This document shows positions 18,099 to 26,544 of a stretch of DNA of 64,000 bases, in pieces. Under the pieces are notes generated by a model that ran no database searches, was not told the origin of the DNA, and saw only the letters and a program-made list of their open reading frames with translations. The translations under genes were made by a program, and so were the position numbers. The stretch's first letter is position 1; the number at the start of each line of letters is the position of its first letter. The stretch comes from Candidatus Binataceae bacterium (GTDB taxonomy: Bacteria > Desulfobacterota > Binatia > Binatales > Binataceae). Location: NCBI GenBank assembly GCA_035500095.1, contig DATJXN010000129.1, forward strand, positions 39,411-103,410, written 5' to 3'.

Positions 18099-19616
18099 AT
18101 GAGCCGGACTTGGACTATTGCCGAGACGCATCCCGTTCCGCCCTGCACGATCGTAATCTTCGGCGCCTCGGGCGACCTTGCCGCGCGCAAGCTGCTGCCC
18201 GCGCTTTACAATCTCGAGCATTGCGGCCAGAACGCGATCCCGCCCAAGAGCGCCATCCTGGGCTTCGCGCGCCGCGAGATGACGCCCGAGGCGTTTCGCA
18301 GCAAGGCGCGCGAGGCGGCCGAGCGCTACTCGCACCTCAAGATCGACGAGGCCTGCTGGCAGCGCTTCGCGCGCAACCTGGACTATCTCTCGGGGATGGA
18401 CCGCCCTGACGGGTTCACGCGTCTTAAGCGCCGCCTGGAGGAAATCGAAAAAGAGCGCGAGCTCCCGCCGAACCGCATCTACTATCTCTCGATGCCGCCT
18501 GAAGCGATCAACGAGACGGTCGAAAAACTCCACGAGGCCGGGCTGATCGTGCCGCCCGAGTCGCCCTATTTCAGCCGGATCGTGGTCGAGAAGCCGATCG
18601 GCCACGACTTGCACAGCGCCCTGCAGATCATCAGCTCGATGCGCAGGTTCTTCGACGAGAGCCAAATCTTCCGCATCGACCACTACCTCGGCAAGGAGAC
18701 GGTTCAGAACCTGATGGTGCTGCGCTTCGCGAACAGCATCTTCGAGGAGATCTGGAACAATCGCCGCGTCGATCACGTCCAGATAACCGTGTCCGAGGAG
18801 GAGGGTCTGGGAACGCGCGCGATGTACTACGACGGCGCCGGCGCGCTCCGCGACATGATGCAGAATCACATGCTGCAGGTGATGTCGCTCACCGGGATGG
18901 AACCGCCGGTGTCGCTCGCCGCCGACGCGGTCCGCGACGCCAAGGTTAACGTCATCCGTTCACTGCGGCCCTACGAACCCGAAGACGTCGGCAAGCTGGT
19001 CGTGCGCGGCCAGTACGCCGCGGGCGAGATGGGTGGCAAACGCGTCCCCGGCTACCTGCAGGAGGAGGGCATCCGCGAGACTTCGCGCACCGAGACGTTT
19101 GTCGCAATGAAAGCTCTGGTGGATAACTGGCGATGGGCGGGAGTGCCCTTCTATCTGCGCACGGGCAAGCGGCTGCCGCGGCGCGCCAGCACCATCTTCG
19201 TCCAGTTCCGGCGCGTGCCCGATATTCTGTTCAACCGTCGGGTTTCGCTTTCGCCCGACGTGCTTGCGATCCGAATCCAGCCCGACGAGGGGTTTTCACT
19301 CGAGGTGCTGGCCAAGCGGCCCGGCCTGGATATTTCGATTCAGCCGGTGCGGATGGATCTTTCCTATGCGGCGGAGTTCGGCAACGATTCGCCCGACGCC
19401 TACGAGCGTCTGCTGCTCGACGTGATGGCGGGCGACCATACGTTGTTTCTCGGTTCGCGGTTCGTCCAGCGATCGTGGGAATTCGTGCAGGGGATTCTCG
19501 ATCGATGGCAGGCGGACCCGGGAATTCCGCTCGAGCCGTATGCGGCCGGGACCTGGGGACCCAAGGCGGCCGACGATTTGATTCGCGCCGACGGCCGCGA
19601 GTGGTACGAGCCATAG
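18099..19616 (+). CDS. zwf: Glucose-6-phosphate 1-dehydrogenase
   Basis: 505 residues, first enzyme of the oxidative pentose phosphate and Entner-Doudoroff routes, making NADPH. The nucleotide motif IFGASGDLAARKLLPALYNL lies near residue 18 and the active-site motif RIDHYLGKE in the middle, followed by VQNLMVLRFANSIFE; RTGKRLPRR is also conserved. The ATG at 18099 follows GGAAAGG by 11 bases; the upstream in-frame start at 17964 adds unconserved residues. No pgl, gnd or edd is adjacent. Confidence 0.93.
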   Translation: MSRTWTIAETHPVPPCTIVIFGASGDLAARKLLPALYNLEHCGQNAIPPKSAILGFARREMTPEAFRSKAREAAERYSHLKIDEACWQRFARNLDYLSGMDRPDGFTRLKRRLEEIEKERELPPNRIYYLSMPPEAINETVEKLHEAGLIVPPESPYFSRIVVEKPIGHDLHSALQIISSMRRFFDESQIFRIDHYLGKETVQNLMVLRFANSIFEEIWNNRRVDHVQITVSEEEGLGTRAMYYDGAGALRDMMQNHMLQVMSLTGMEPPVSLAADAVRDAKVNVIRSLRPYEPEDVGKLVVRGQYAAGEMGGKRVPGYLQEEGIRETSRTETFVAMKALVDNWRWAGVPFYLRTGKRLPRRASTIFVQFRRVPDILFNRRVSLSPDVLAIRIQPDEGFSLEVLAKRPGLDISIQPVRMDLSYAAEFGNDSPDAYERLLLDVMAGDHTLFLGSRFVQRSWEFVQGILDRWQADPGIPLEPYAAGTWGPKAADDLIRADGREWYEP

Positions 19617-19786
19617 GAGCGGTGGATGGAGCATTTTTGTCGATATTTCAAGAGCTTGGATACGGAAGCCATCGAAACTTAAAGCGTTGGACAAATTTGC
19701 GCGCAGCCGTCCGCGAACAATCGTTCACAGGCTCTCGACAGGCTTATCAACAGTCTCGAGGCTGAATTTGTGCGTTGCCCTGGCGA

Positions 19787-19987
19787 CTAGGCATGCTGAT
19801 GCATGTGCATCGGGCATTGCGCGCCATTGCTGCCGCCCTTGCAGCACGCCTGCGACGGACAGCAGGCCTGCTTGCTCTGGCAGCAGGCGGGCGTATCGGC
19901 GATACGGCTGGCCAGCACGTAGCCGCTCGTTCCCAAAACACCAACCAACACCATCGCGGCCAATCCTTTAAGCGATATCAGTTTCAT
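19787..19987 (-). CDS. Small exported Cys-, Met- and His-rich protein, putative metal binder
   Basis: 66 residues. An N-terminal hydrophobic stretch (residues ~8-26) is a signal peptide or anchor. The rest carries three vicinal Cys pairs (ACCQS, ACCPS, ACCKG) and ends CPMHMHQHA. Such Cys/Met/His clustering suggests binding of a soft metal such as copper or zinc outside the cytoplasm (inference). GGAAAGGGAG precedes the ATG, so it is probably translated. It is divergent from the thiolase gene, with a 256-base intergenic region. No known family recognised. Confidence 0.72.
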   Translation of the reverse strand: MKLISLKGLAAMVLVGVLGTSGYVLASRIADTPACCQSKQACCPSQACCKGGSNGAQCPMHMHQHA

Positions 19988-20243
19988 TGCCGGCTCCCTT
20001 TCCAGGTGGGTTTCGCTTGTGACCTTCCGCTCTCCCGCGCAGACGATTATAGGCTCGCGCCAGACTTACGGCAAAGGCGCGACGTGCGAGTTCCCGTCGC
20101 CGCCACCTGTGGCGCTTACGGCGGAGCGTGCGCTAACGTAGGGGGCCAGACGACCGAGGGCTCCTACATCATATTCGACAGCGCCATTTACGCCCCGCCG
20201 CCCTCGGCTATTGCGCGGCGCGACTCAGCTAAGGAGATCAACG

Positions 20244-21482
20244 ATGGCCAACTCACAGAGCGTCTATATCCTAGGCGGCGGACAGAGCGACTTCGCGCGC
20301 AACTGGAACAAAGAGGGTAAGCATTTCACCGAGGTGATGCGCGAGACAGTTGGCGGCGCGATGGAGCAGGCGCGAATCGAGCCGCGCGACATCCAGACCG
20401 CGCACGTGGGCAACTTCGCTGCCGAGCTCTACGGCAAGCAAGGCCAGCTGAACGCCTTTTTTCTCGAGATCGATCCGCAATTCTCGGGATTGCCGACCTC
20501 CCGTCACGAGGCCGCCTGCGCCTCCGGTTCGATCGCGATTCTCGCCGCCGCGGCCGATATCGAAGCGGGTCATTACGACGTCGCCGGGGTGGTCGGTCTG
20601 GAGCAGATGAAAACGGTCGATTCCGCGACCGGCGGCGACTTCCTCGGCACCGCTGGATGGTACGAGCGCGAGTGCAAGGGCGTCGCCTATCCTTTCCCGG
20701 CGCTTTTTGGGCGTCTCGGCGACGAATACGACCGGCGCTACGGACTCAAGGACGAGTACCTGGCACGCATCTCGTCGATCAACTTCGCCAACGCGCGGCA
20801 CAACCCTCTCGCGCAGACGCGCGGCTGGCCCAACGCCGAGACCGACGCGCAGCAGGCGAAGAAATTCGAGCAGCCGATCGCGGGCCGCATCAGGGTGCGC
20901 GATTGCTCGCAGGTGACCGACGGCGTCGCGGTGCTGTTCCTGGCTTCGGAGAAATTCGCCGCCGAGTACGCGAAGCGGCGCAATCTGAAGCTCGAGGATC
21001 TTCCGCGTATCCTCGGCTGGGGCCATCACACGGCGCGGATCGAGTTCGACAAGAAGATCGCCGAAAGCCGCGAGGACCTCTACGTGCTGCCGCATACACG
21101 CGAGGCTATCGTCGACGCCTTTCGCCGCGCCGGCCTCTCCGGCGTGGCGGAGGTCTCGGGGATCGAGACGCACGATTGCTTCACGACCTCGGAATACATG
21201 GCGATCGATCATTTCGGCATCACCAAACCCGGAGAGTCGTGGAAGGCGATCGAGGAAGGCGCGATCGAGATGGGCGGCAAGATCCCGATCAATCCGAGCG
21301 GCGGACTTATCGGCGTGGGCCATCCGGTCGGCGGCACCGGCGTGCGCCAGATGCTCGATTGCTGGCGCCAGGTGAGCGGCGCGGCGGGCGACTACCAGGT
21401 CGAAGGCGCGGAACGCTTCGCGATGCTGAATATCGGCGGGAGCGGCACGACCAGCTGCGCCTTCGTGGTGGGCAAGCACTAG
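20244..21482 (+). CDS. Thiolase-superfamily protein (SCP2/lipid-transfer-protein type)
   Basis: 412 residues. The acyl-accepting Cys92 lies in EAACASGSIAIL and the second catalytic motif is GVGHPVGGTGVRQ (His ~359). The usual C-terminal CxG is replaced by NIGGSGTTSCAFVVG, as in the SCPx/lipid-transfer branch rather than biosynthetic acetoacetyl-CoA thiolase. The expected reaction is thiolytic cleavage of 3-ketoacyl-CoA, possibly of branched or steroid-side-chain substrates. AAGGAG lies seven bases before the ATG. It leads the unit thiolase, thioredoxin fusion, UGSC selenoprotein. Confidence 0.88.
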   Translation: MANSQSVYILGGGQSDFARNWNKEGKHFTEVMRETVGGAMEQARIEPRDIQTAHVGNFAAELYGKQGQLNAFFLEIDPQFSGLPTSRHEAACASGSIAILAAAADIEAGHYDVAGVVGLEQMKTVDSATGGDFLGTAGWYERECKGVAYPFPALFGRLGDEYDRRYGLKDEYLARISSINFANARHNPLAQTRGWPNAETDAQQAKKFEQPIAGRIRVRDCSQVTDGVAVLFLASEKFAAEYAKRRNLKLEDLPRILGWGHHTARIEFDKKIAESREDLYVLPHTREAIVDAFRRAGLSGVAEVSGIETHDCFTTSEYMAIDHFGITKPGESWKAIEEGAIEMGGKIPINPSGGLIGVGHPVGGTGVRQMLDCWRQVSGAAGDYQVEGAERFAMLNIGGSGTTSCAFVVGKH

Positions 21483-21508
21483 CGCGTGATGCGGAGGGCG
21501 GGCTGAAA

Positions 21509-23098
21509 ATGCCGGAATCGCTGCCGAGCTTCTCTCGCGTCGATCAGCACGGCTGGACGTTTTCTTTTCCCGACCATCCAGCGCTGCTCTGCTTCGTCAA
21601 GGAGGATTGCCCGACGTGCGGGATGACGATGCCGCTTATCGAGGCGGCGGCGGTGGCGTTTCAGGGCGAGCTTGACGTGCTCGCGATCGGGCAGGACGCG
21701 GCGGGCAACGCCCGGCTGCTGGAGCGGCACAAGCTTAACGTGCCGATGATCGACGACTCGGACCTCAAACTCTCCTACGCCTTCAACGTCGAGATCGTTC
21801 CGACAGTGGTTCTCGCCGACGCCGGCGGCGCTCAACTCCGCCGTTTCGAAGGCTTCGACAAGTCCGACTGGCAAAGCGTGATCTCCGAGGCCGCGCACCT
21901 CGCCGGCGGCCCGGAGCTCCGTATCGACTGGAGCGCGTACCCGCAGTCGCGCCCCGGATGCGGCTCGAAGTCGGTCGAGCCCGGCGTGGCCGAGCGGCTC
22001 GCCGCCGAAGCCTCGGGCTCGCCTCTGCGCGCGCGGCAGATCGAGCTTGGCGCCGAGGAAGACCCGTTCGAATTCATGTTCGAGCGCGGACTCACCGACG
22101 GTCTGCCCGTGATCCCGCCCACGCCCGAGCGTGTGATGCGGATGCTCGCAGGGACGCGGCGCGATTCTCAGGAAGTGATCGCGACCGTGCCGCCGAACCT
22201 CGCGCCGCTCACGATCGAGAAGGTCGCGGCCAACGCGGTGATGGCCGGATGCCGGCCCGAGTATCTGCCGGTCGTGATCGCGGTGCTCGAAGCGGTCTGC
22301 ACCGATGAGTTCAATATTCACGGCGTGATGGCGACGACGGCCGGCGCCACGCCGACGATCGTCGTCAACGGCCCGATCCGCCATCGGCTCGGGATGAACA
22401 TGAAAATCGGCGTGCTCGGCTCGGGCAATCGCGCCAACGCGACGATCGGGCGCGCGGTCAAGCTCGCGTTGCGCAATGTCGGCGGTGCGCGCCCGGGCGA
22501 GATCGAACGCACGGCGCTTGGCGGCCCGGGCAAGTACACCGCCTGCTATCCCGAATGGGAGGAGCGGAGCCCGTGGGAGCCGCTCCACGTCGAGCGCGGG
22601 TTTCGCCGCGAGGACAGCGTGGTCACGGTCTTCGGACTAGAGCCGGCGCCGCGGCTGATTGTCGATCAGCTCTCGCGCACCGCCCACGCCCTTGCCGGGA
22701 GCCTCGGCATGGCGCTCGAGAGCTGCTGGCATCCCAAGCTCCACGCCTACGGCGAAATCCTGCTGGTCATCTCGCCCGAGCACGCCGACACCATCGCGCG
22801 CGACGGCTGGAGCAAGGCGCAGGTGCGCAATCGGATCCAGGAGGCGAGCGCGCGGCCGATCCGCGAGCTTTTGCCCGGCATCGACGCGGGCGAAGGGATG
22901 GCGCTCAGGCATTTCGGGCTCGCCAATCCGACTGCCGAACAGCTCGAACAGCGGATCCCCAAGTTCCGCAAGGCCGAGAATATCAATATCATGGTGGCCG
23001 GCGGCGAAGCGGGAAAGTTTTCGAGCGTGTTCGGAGGATGGTTCAGCGGACCGATGGGCTCGATCAGCGTGAGCCGGAAAATCGAGGAGGTGCCATGA
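21509..23098 (+). CDS. Thioredoxin-domain fusion protein with conserved C-terminal domain of unknown function
   Basis: 529 residues. Residues 1-~135 form a thioredoxin fold: active-site Cys34-Pro-Thr-Cys37 in KEDCPTCGM and the cis-Pro in VEIVPTVVL (Pro98). Residues ~185-529 form a second domain beginning EDPFEFMFERGLTDGLPVIPPTPERV, with Cys-containing AGCRPEYLPVV and Gly-rich GVLGSGNRANATIGRA segments, which I recognise only as conserved and uncharacterised. No signal peptide. GCGGAGGG is 11 bases before the ATG; the frame extends far upstream in the thiolase gene but only as a shadow. Its stop overlaps the selenoprotein ATG (ATGA), implying coupled translation and a shared redox job. Confidence 0.8.
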   Translation: MPESLPSFSRVDQHGWTFSFPDHPALLCFVKEDCPTCGMTMPLIEAAAVAFQGELDVLAIGQDAAGNARLLERHKLNVPMIDDSDLKLSYAFNVEIVPTVVLADAGGAQLRRFEGFDKSDWQSVISEAAHLAGGPELRIDWSAYPQSRPGCGSKSVEPGVAERLAAEASGSPLRARQIELGAEEDPFEFMFERGLTDGLPVIPPTPERVMRMLAGTRRDSQEVIATVPPNLAPLTIEKVAANAVMAGCRPEYLPVVIAVLEAVCTDEFNIHGVMATTAGATPTIVVNGPIRHRLGMNMKIGVLGSGNRANATIGRAVKLALRNVGGARPGEIERTALGGPGKYTACYPEWEERSPWEPLHVERGFRREDSVVTVFGLEPAPRLIVDQLSRTAHALAGSLGMALESCWHPKLHAYGEILLVISPEHADTIARDGWSKAQVRNRIQEASARPIRELLPGIDAGEGMALRHFGLANPTAEQLEQRIPKFRKAENINIMVAGGEAGKFSSVFGGWFSGPMGSISVSRKIEEVP

Positions 23099-23613
23099 CT
23101 CGAATCGTTGACCCGACCGACGAACGCGCACCGCTAAGCCGCACGCTCGCGCAGCGTCCGCGGGAGTTGCGCGGCGTGGCGGCGCTGCTCGATATCGCCA
23201 AGCCGCGCGGTGACGTCCTGCTCGACCGGATCGAGCAGCGGCTCGCCGAGCGCGCGCCCGGCATTACGCTTAAGCGCTATCGCAAACCGACTTTCGCCAA
23301 GCCGGCGCCCGACGACTTGCGCCGCAGGATCGCCGAGGAGAGCGACTTCGTCATCGAAGCGCTCGCCGATTGAGGGTCGTGTACAACGTGCAGTGTGCAC
23401 GACTCCGTCTGGTTTGAAGTGAACGGCAAGCCTTCGGTGGTGGTGGCGTCGTCGACGTTCGTCGATGCGGCCGAGGCGCAGGCGCGCGCGCTCGGATTGC
23501 CGGAGGTCCGGCGCATCTTCGTGCCACATCCGATCCAGGACGCGACCGACGATGAAATGCGGGCCAAGGCCGACGCGATCGTCGAGGGGCTGATCGAGGC
23601 GCTGACGAGCTAG
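23095..23613 (+). CDS. UGSC-family selenoprotein with in-frame UGA (selenocysteine at codon 93)
   Basis: 172 residues when the TGA at 23371-23373 is read as selenocysteine. The reading gives ...FVIEALAD-U93-GSCTTCSVHD..., the diagnostic motif of the known UGSC selenoprotein family; homologues have Cys or Sec there. The N-terminal part (IVDPTDERAPL, then LDIAKPRGDVLLDRI and TLKRYRKP) and the part after TGA (VNGKPSVVVASSTF, then ARALGLPEVRRIFVPHPIQ) are both family-like and in one frame, ending at TAG 23611-23613. A strong stem-loop follows the TGA. The ATG overlaps the previous gene's stop. U-x2-C-x2-C suggests redox catalysis; the reaction is unknown. Ordinary gene calling would truncate it at 23373. 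Confidence 0.9.
23371..23405 (+). promoter_or_regulatory. Bacterial SECIS-like stem-loop at the selenocysteine UGA
   Basis: Directly after the TGA, arms 23374-23381 and 23398-23405 pair over eight bases (one G.U) around a 16-base loop. A competing hairpin, six perfect pairs (23387-23392 with 23396-23401) closed by GTG, occupies the distal part. Bacterial SECIS elements are stem-loops within the coding region just 3' of UGA that bind SelB, so position and size fit. The exact SelB-contact bases cannot be judged by eye. Confidence 0.7.
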
Positions 23614-23673
23614 CGCGGCGCGGCGGCGAGAGGAGGGCGCGGGCATTGCACGGCGCCCGGGTAGGATCCGAAG

Positions 23674-24837
23674 ATGGCGAGGAGCAAGCCGCAGCTATTC
23701 GATACGGCCGATCCCGAATCAAACCTGCCGCCGGCGCTGGAGGCCGAGTGGTCGTCGGAAGGCGGGCTCCCGCCGGCGCCCAATCTGCGCCCGTTGCTTG
23801 CCCCGCGGCCTCATCGAATCATCGTCAAGGCGGTCAACTGGCTCGGCGACCTCGTGATGAGCGGGCCGGCTCTGCACGCGATTCACGACGCGTTTCCCGG
23901 CGCGCATCTCGCCGTGCTCGTGCGCAGCGAGCTTGCCAGCTTCTTCGACGGCGCGATGTGGGTCAACGAGGTTATTCGGTATCGGGTGCGCGGCGGCTTG
24001 ACCGGGCTTGGCGACCAGCTTTCGATAATCAGGCGGATTCGCGCCGGGCACTTCGATCTCGCGGTGGTTTTTCCCAACAGCTTCCGCTCGGCGATGTGGA
24101 TGGCGATGGCCGGAGTGCTGCGGCGCGCCGGCTATGCGGGCGACCGCCGCAGCTTCATGCTGACCCACAAGGTCGCGCCGCGCGCCGAGGTCGAGAACGC
24201 ACACCAGGTCCATCACTGGCTCACGATGGTCGCTGAGACGATTGGCGCGAAGGGCGACGCCGAGGCCTACCATCTCGACGTCAACCAGCAGAGCCGCGAG
24301 CGGATACGCGCGTGGCTCGCCAACCGCCGCTTGCGCCCGGAGCGCCGGTTGATCGCGCTTGCGCCCGTGGCGGCCTACGGGCCGGCCAAGGAATGGCCGG
24401 TTGAGCGCTACGCCGCGCTGATCGATCTTTTGGCTGAGCGGCATGGCGCGGAATGCGTGCTGGTCGGCGGGATCGACGATCGCACCCGGTGCCTGGAGAT
24501 CGCGCAGCGGTGCAAAAACGCCGTGCTCGTCGCCGCCGCCGAGACGACCGTGGGCGAACTTATCGCGCTGCTCTCACTGTGCCACGGCTTTGTCGGCAAC
24601 GACTCCGGATGCATGCATCTGGCGGGCGCTTTGGGCGTGCCGAGCGTGGCGATCTTCGGCTCGACTAATCCGCGGCGCACCGGCCCGCTGGGCGCGCATT
24701 GCACCGTCATCTATCGCGGGCTCGAGTGCAGTCCTTGTCTGGAGCGCACCTGCCGGTTCGGACACTACAACTGCCTGCGCGACATCGCTGCCGAGGAAGC
24801 CGCCGGGGCGCTCGAGGCGTACGAGATTTTCGCCTGA
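23674..24837 (+). CDS. waaF: Family-9 glycosyltransferase, ADP-heptose:LPS heptosyltransferase II type
   Basis: 387 residues. KAVNWLGDLVMSGPALHAI at residue ~52 and GNDSGCMHLAGALGVPSVAIFGSTNP are the GT9 N- and C-domain signatures. The Cys-rich tail LECSPCLERTCRFGHYNCL is typical of WaaF. It would add heptose to the LPS inner core on the cytoplasmic membrane face. An Arg- and Pro-rich N-terminal extension of ~45 residues is unusual. It starts 60 bases after the selenoprotein and precedes lpxD, so it belongs to envelope biogenesis rather than to the selenoprotein unit. Confidence 0.88.
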   Translation: MARSKPQLFDTADPESNLPPALEAEWSSEGGLPPAPNLRPLLAPRPHRIIVKAVNWLGDLVMSGPALHAIHDAFPGAHLAVLVRSELASFFDGAMWVNEVIRYRVRGGLTGLGDQLSIIRRIRAGHFDLAVVFPNSFRSAMWMAMAGVLRRAGYAGDRRSFMLTHKVAPRAEVENAHQVHHWLTMVAETIGAKGDAEAYHLDVNQQSRERIRAWLANRRLRPERRLIALAPVAAYGPAKEWPVERYAALIDLLAERHGAECVLVGGIDDRTRCLEIAQRCKNAVLVAAAETTVGELIALLSLCHGFVGNDSGCMHLAGALGVPSVAIFGSTNPRRTGPLGAHCTVIYRGLECSPCLERTCRFGHYNCLRDIAAEEAAGALEAYEIFA

Positions 24838-24946
24838 CCCCATCGCCGCTTGCGATGATCCGAGCAAGCATCGGCCGAAAAAACCCGCTACGCTTGGTTC
24901 GCCCGCTCGACTCTGCCTGGCAAGGGGCGGCGATGGGAGCTGAGCT

Positions 24947-25984
24947 ATGAAACTTAAGGAACTCGCGTCGAGGCTGGGGCTCGCCCTGCGCGGCAACGGC
25001 GAGGCCGAAATAGTGTCGCCGGCGCCGCTGGAAGCCGCCGCACCGGGGACGATCATTTTCGTCGCCGCACCCAAGTATCTCGACGCGTTGCGCACCACCG
25101 CCGCCTCCTGTGCAATCGTGCCCGCGGAACTGGCTGACGCCGCCCCATGCGCCGTGCTTCTGAGCGACAGTCCCTATTCCGACTTTGCCCGTGTGCTGGA
25201 GATTTTTTTTCCCCCGTACCGGCCCACCTCGGGAATCGATCCGACGGCACGCGTCGCATCCGGCGCGAAGCTGGGCGAAGGCGCCTCGGTGGGGGCCTAC
25301 TCGGTGATCGGCCCCGACGTGACGATTGGCCGCGACGCCGTCATTCACCCGCACGTCACGATCTACCCGGGGGTGCGCGCCGGAGACGGTCTGGTTTGCC
25401 ACAGCGGCGCCTCGATCCGCGAGAATGTGACGATCGGCAATCGGGTGACGATTCTCAACGGCGCGGTAATCGGTGCCGAGGGGTTCGGCTTCGTCGAGCA
25501 CGCGGGCGGCCTGGTGCGGATTCCACAGGTCGGCTCGGTGTCGATCGAAGACGACGTCGAGATCGGTGCGCTCACGACGATCGATCGTGCGACGATGGGC
25601 GCTACCGTGATTCGCCGCGGGGCCAAGCTCGACAACCACGTGCACATCGGCCACAACTGCGAGGTCGGCGAGTATTCGCGCTTCTCCGCACAGGTCGGCC
25701 TCTCGGGCTCGGTCAAGATCGGACGCTGGTGCCAGTTCGGCGGACAGGTTGGCGTGGCCGACCATGCGCGGATCGGCGACCGCGTACGCGTGGTCGCGCA
25801 GTCGGGAATCCCGCACGATCTTCCCGATGAAGCCACGGTCGGCGGCACGCCGGCCGTCGACGTGCGCATCTGGCGGCGGATGGCCGCGATTGTCCCGCGG
25901 CTTCCGGCAGCGATGCGCCGGCTGCGCGCGATCGAGGAGCGCCTGGGGTTGCGCGCAACGCATGAGGAGCAACGAGAAAATTGA
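24947..25984 (+). CDS. lpxD: UDP-3-O-acylglucosamine N-acyltransferase
   Basis: 345 residues, third enzyme of lipid A synthesis. The N-terminal uridine-binding domain is followed by a left-handed beta-helix of hexapeptide repeats from ~100 (VIGPDVTIGRDAVIHPHVTI and on) and a C-terminal helix. The catalytic His is in LDNHVHIGHNCEVG, and FSAQVGLSGSVKIG and VVAQSGIPHD follow. lpxA, fabZ and bamA, its usual neighbours, are absent. The codons at 25203-25215 contain eight T then five C, a slippage-prone run in an otherwise GC-rich gene, but the frame is intact. Confidence 0.93.
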   Translation: MKLKELASRLGLALRGNGEAEIVSPAPLEAAAPGTIIFVAAPKYLDALRTTAASCAIVPAELADAAPCAVLLSDSPYSDFARVLEIFFPPYRPTSGIDPTARVASGAKLGEGASVGAYSVIGPDVTIGRDAVIHPHVTIYPGVRAGDGLVCHSGASIRENVTIGNRVTILNGAVIGAEGFGFVEHAGGLVRIPQVGSVSIEDDVEIGALTTIDRATMGATVIRRGAKLDNHVHIGHNCEVGEYSRFSAQVGLSGSVKIGRWCQFGGQVGVADHARIGDRVRVVAQSGIPHDLPDEATVGGTPAVDVRIWRRMAAIVPRLPAAMRRLRAIEERLGLRATHEEQREN

Positions 25985-26015
25985 GCAGCGTGGTTCGGCG
26001 AGGATGGGAGGTACA

Positions 26016-26267
26016 ATGAAAGGCCGCGAACGCATCGATGGCAAAAGCGGCAGCGCCGGATGGACGCCGATAGCGATCGCAGCCGCTGCGATCCTCGCGG
26101 CGGCTGTATGCGCGGGATGCCTCTACACGATCTTTCCCGCCATGGCCGGGCCCAGCACCACCTATCCGCAGTCCGCCGATAGCCAGCCCTCGGCTGCGCC
26201 GGCGCCGGGATCGCAGCCCTCGAGTCAGAGCGCGCCGAGCACGGCGCAGGGCGCCGCGCGTCCGTAG
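26016..26267 (+). CDS. Small putative lipoprotein or single-pass membrane protein
   Basis: 83 residues. A basic N-terminus and hydrophobic segment (~17-33) end in VCAGC, lipobox-like but not ideal, then a Pro/Ser/Gln-rich tail. GGGAGG precedes the ATG at 26016; an in-frame ATG at 26004 would add four residues. It starts 31 bases after lpxD and is followed 31 bases later by another small lipoprotein. No family recognised. Confidence 0.55.
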   Translation: MKGRERIDGKSGSAGWTPIAIAAAAILAAAVCAGCLYTIFPAMAGPSTTYPQSADSQPSAAPAPGSQPSSQSAPSTAQGAARP

Positions 26268-26298
26268 TATCCGCAGCGAAACCATTGGAGCGAAGAGC

Positions 26299-26511
26299 GT
26301 GAATACCCCGGTCGGTGGCGGCTCGAAGCTGGCTGCGGCGGCTATGCTGGTCGCGCTGCTCGCGATGAGCGCCGCGTGCGAGGGAGGCCTGTGGCTTGCG
26401 GTCCCGAGCCTGGCGTACCAGAGCTACAAGTACGAATCAGGCGATCACCAGGAGAGCCAGGACCGGCAGCATCAAAACACGCAGCCGCCGGCCGACGACC
26501 AAGTCGAGTAG
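26299..26511 (+). CDS. Small lipoprotein
   Basis: 70 residues from a GTG start with GGAGCG upstream. The signal peptide LVALLAMSAAC gives a lipobox with lipidation at Cys27. The remainder is GLWLAVPSLAYQSYKYES and a Gln/Asp-rich tail. It is in line with the preceding small gene and lpxD, so an envelope role is likely; function unknown. Confidence 0.6.
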   Translation: MNTPVGGGSKLAAAAMLVALLAMSAACEGGLWLAVPSLAYQSYKYESGDHQESQDRQHQNTQPPADDQVE

Positions 26512-26544
26512 CGCGCCTGGAAGTCGGGCAGTGGGCCTTAAGGG

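Noticed and set aside
19742..19752. DnaA box and replication origin
   Set aside because: A single TTATCAACA with one mismatch, no cluster, no dnaA or dnaN nearby.
20657..21508. N-terminal extension of the thioredoxin-fusion frame into the thiolase gene
   Set aside because: The extension is Arg-rich shadow sequence; a Shine-Dalgarno site and thioredoxin-fold start support 21509.
23395..23613. Independent small gene after the selenoprotein TGA
   Set aside because: Same frame as the upstream part, begins inside the UGSC motif, and no ribosome-binding site; it is the C-terminal half of the selenoprotein.
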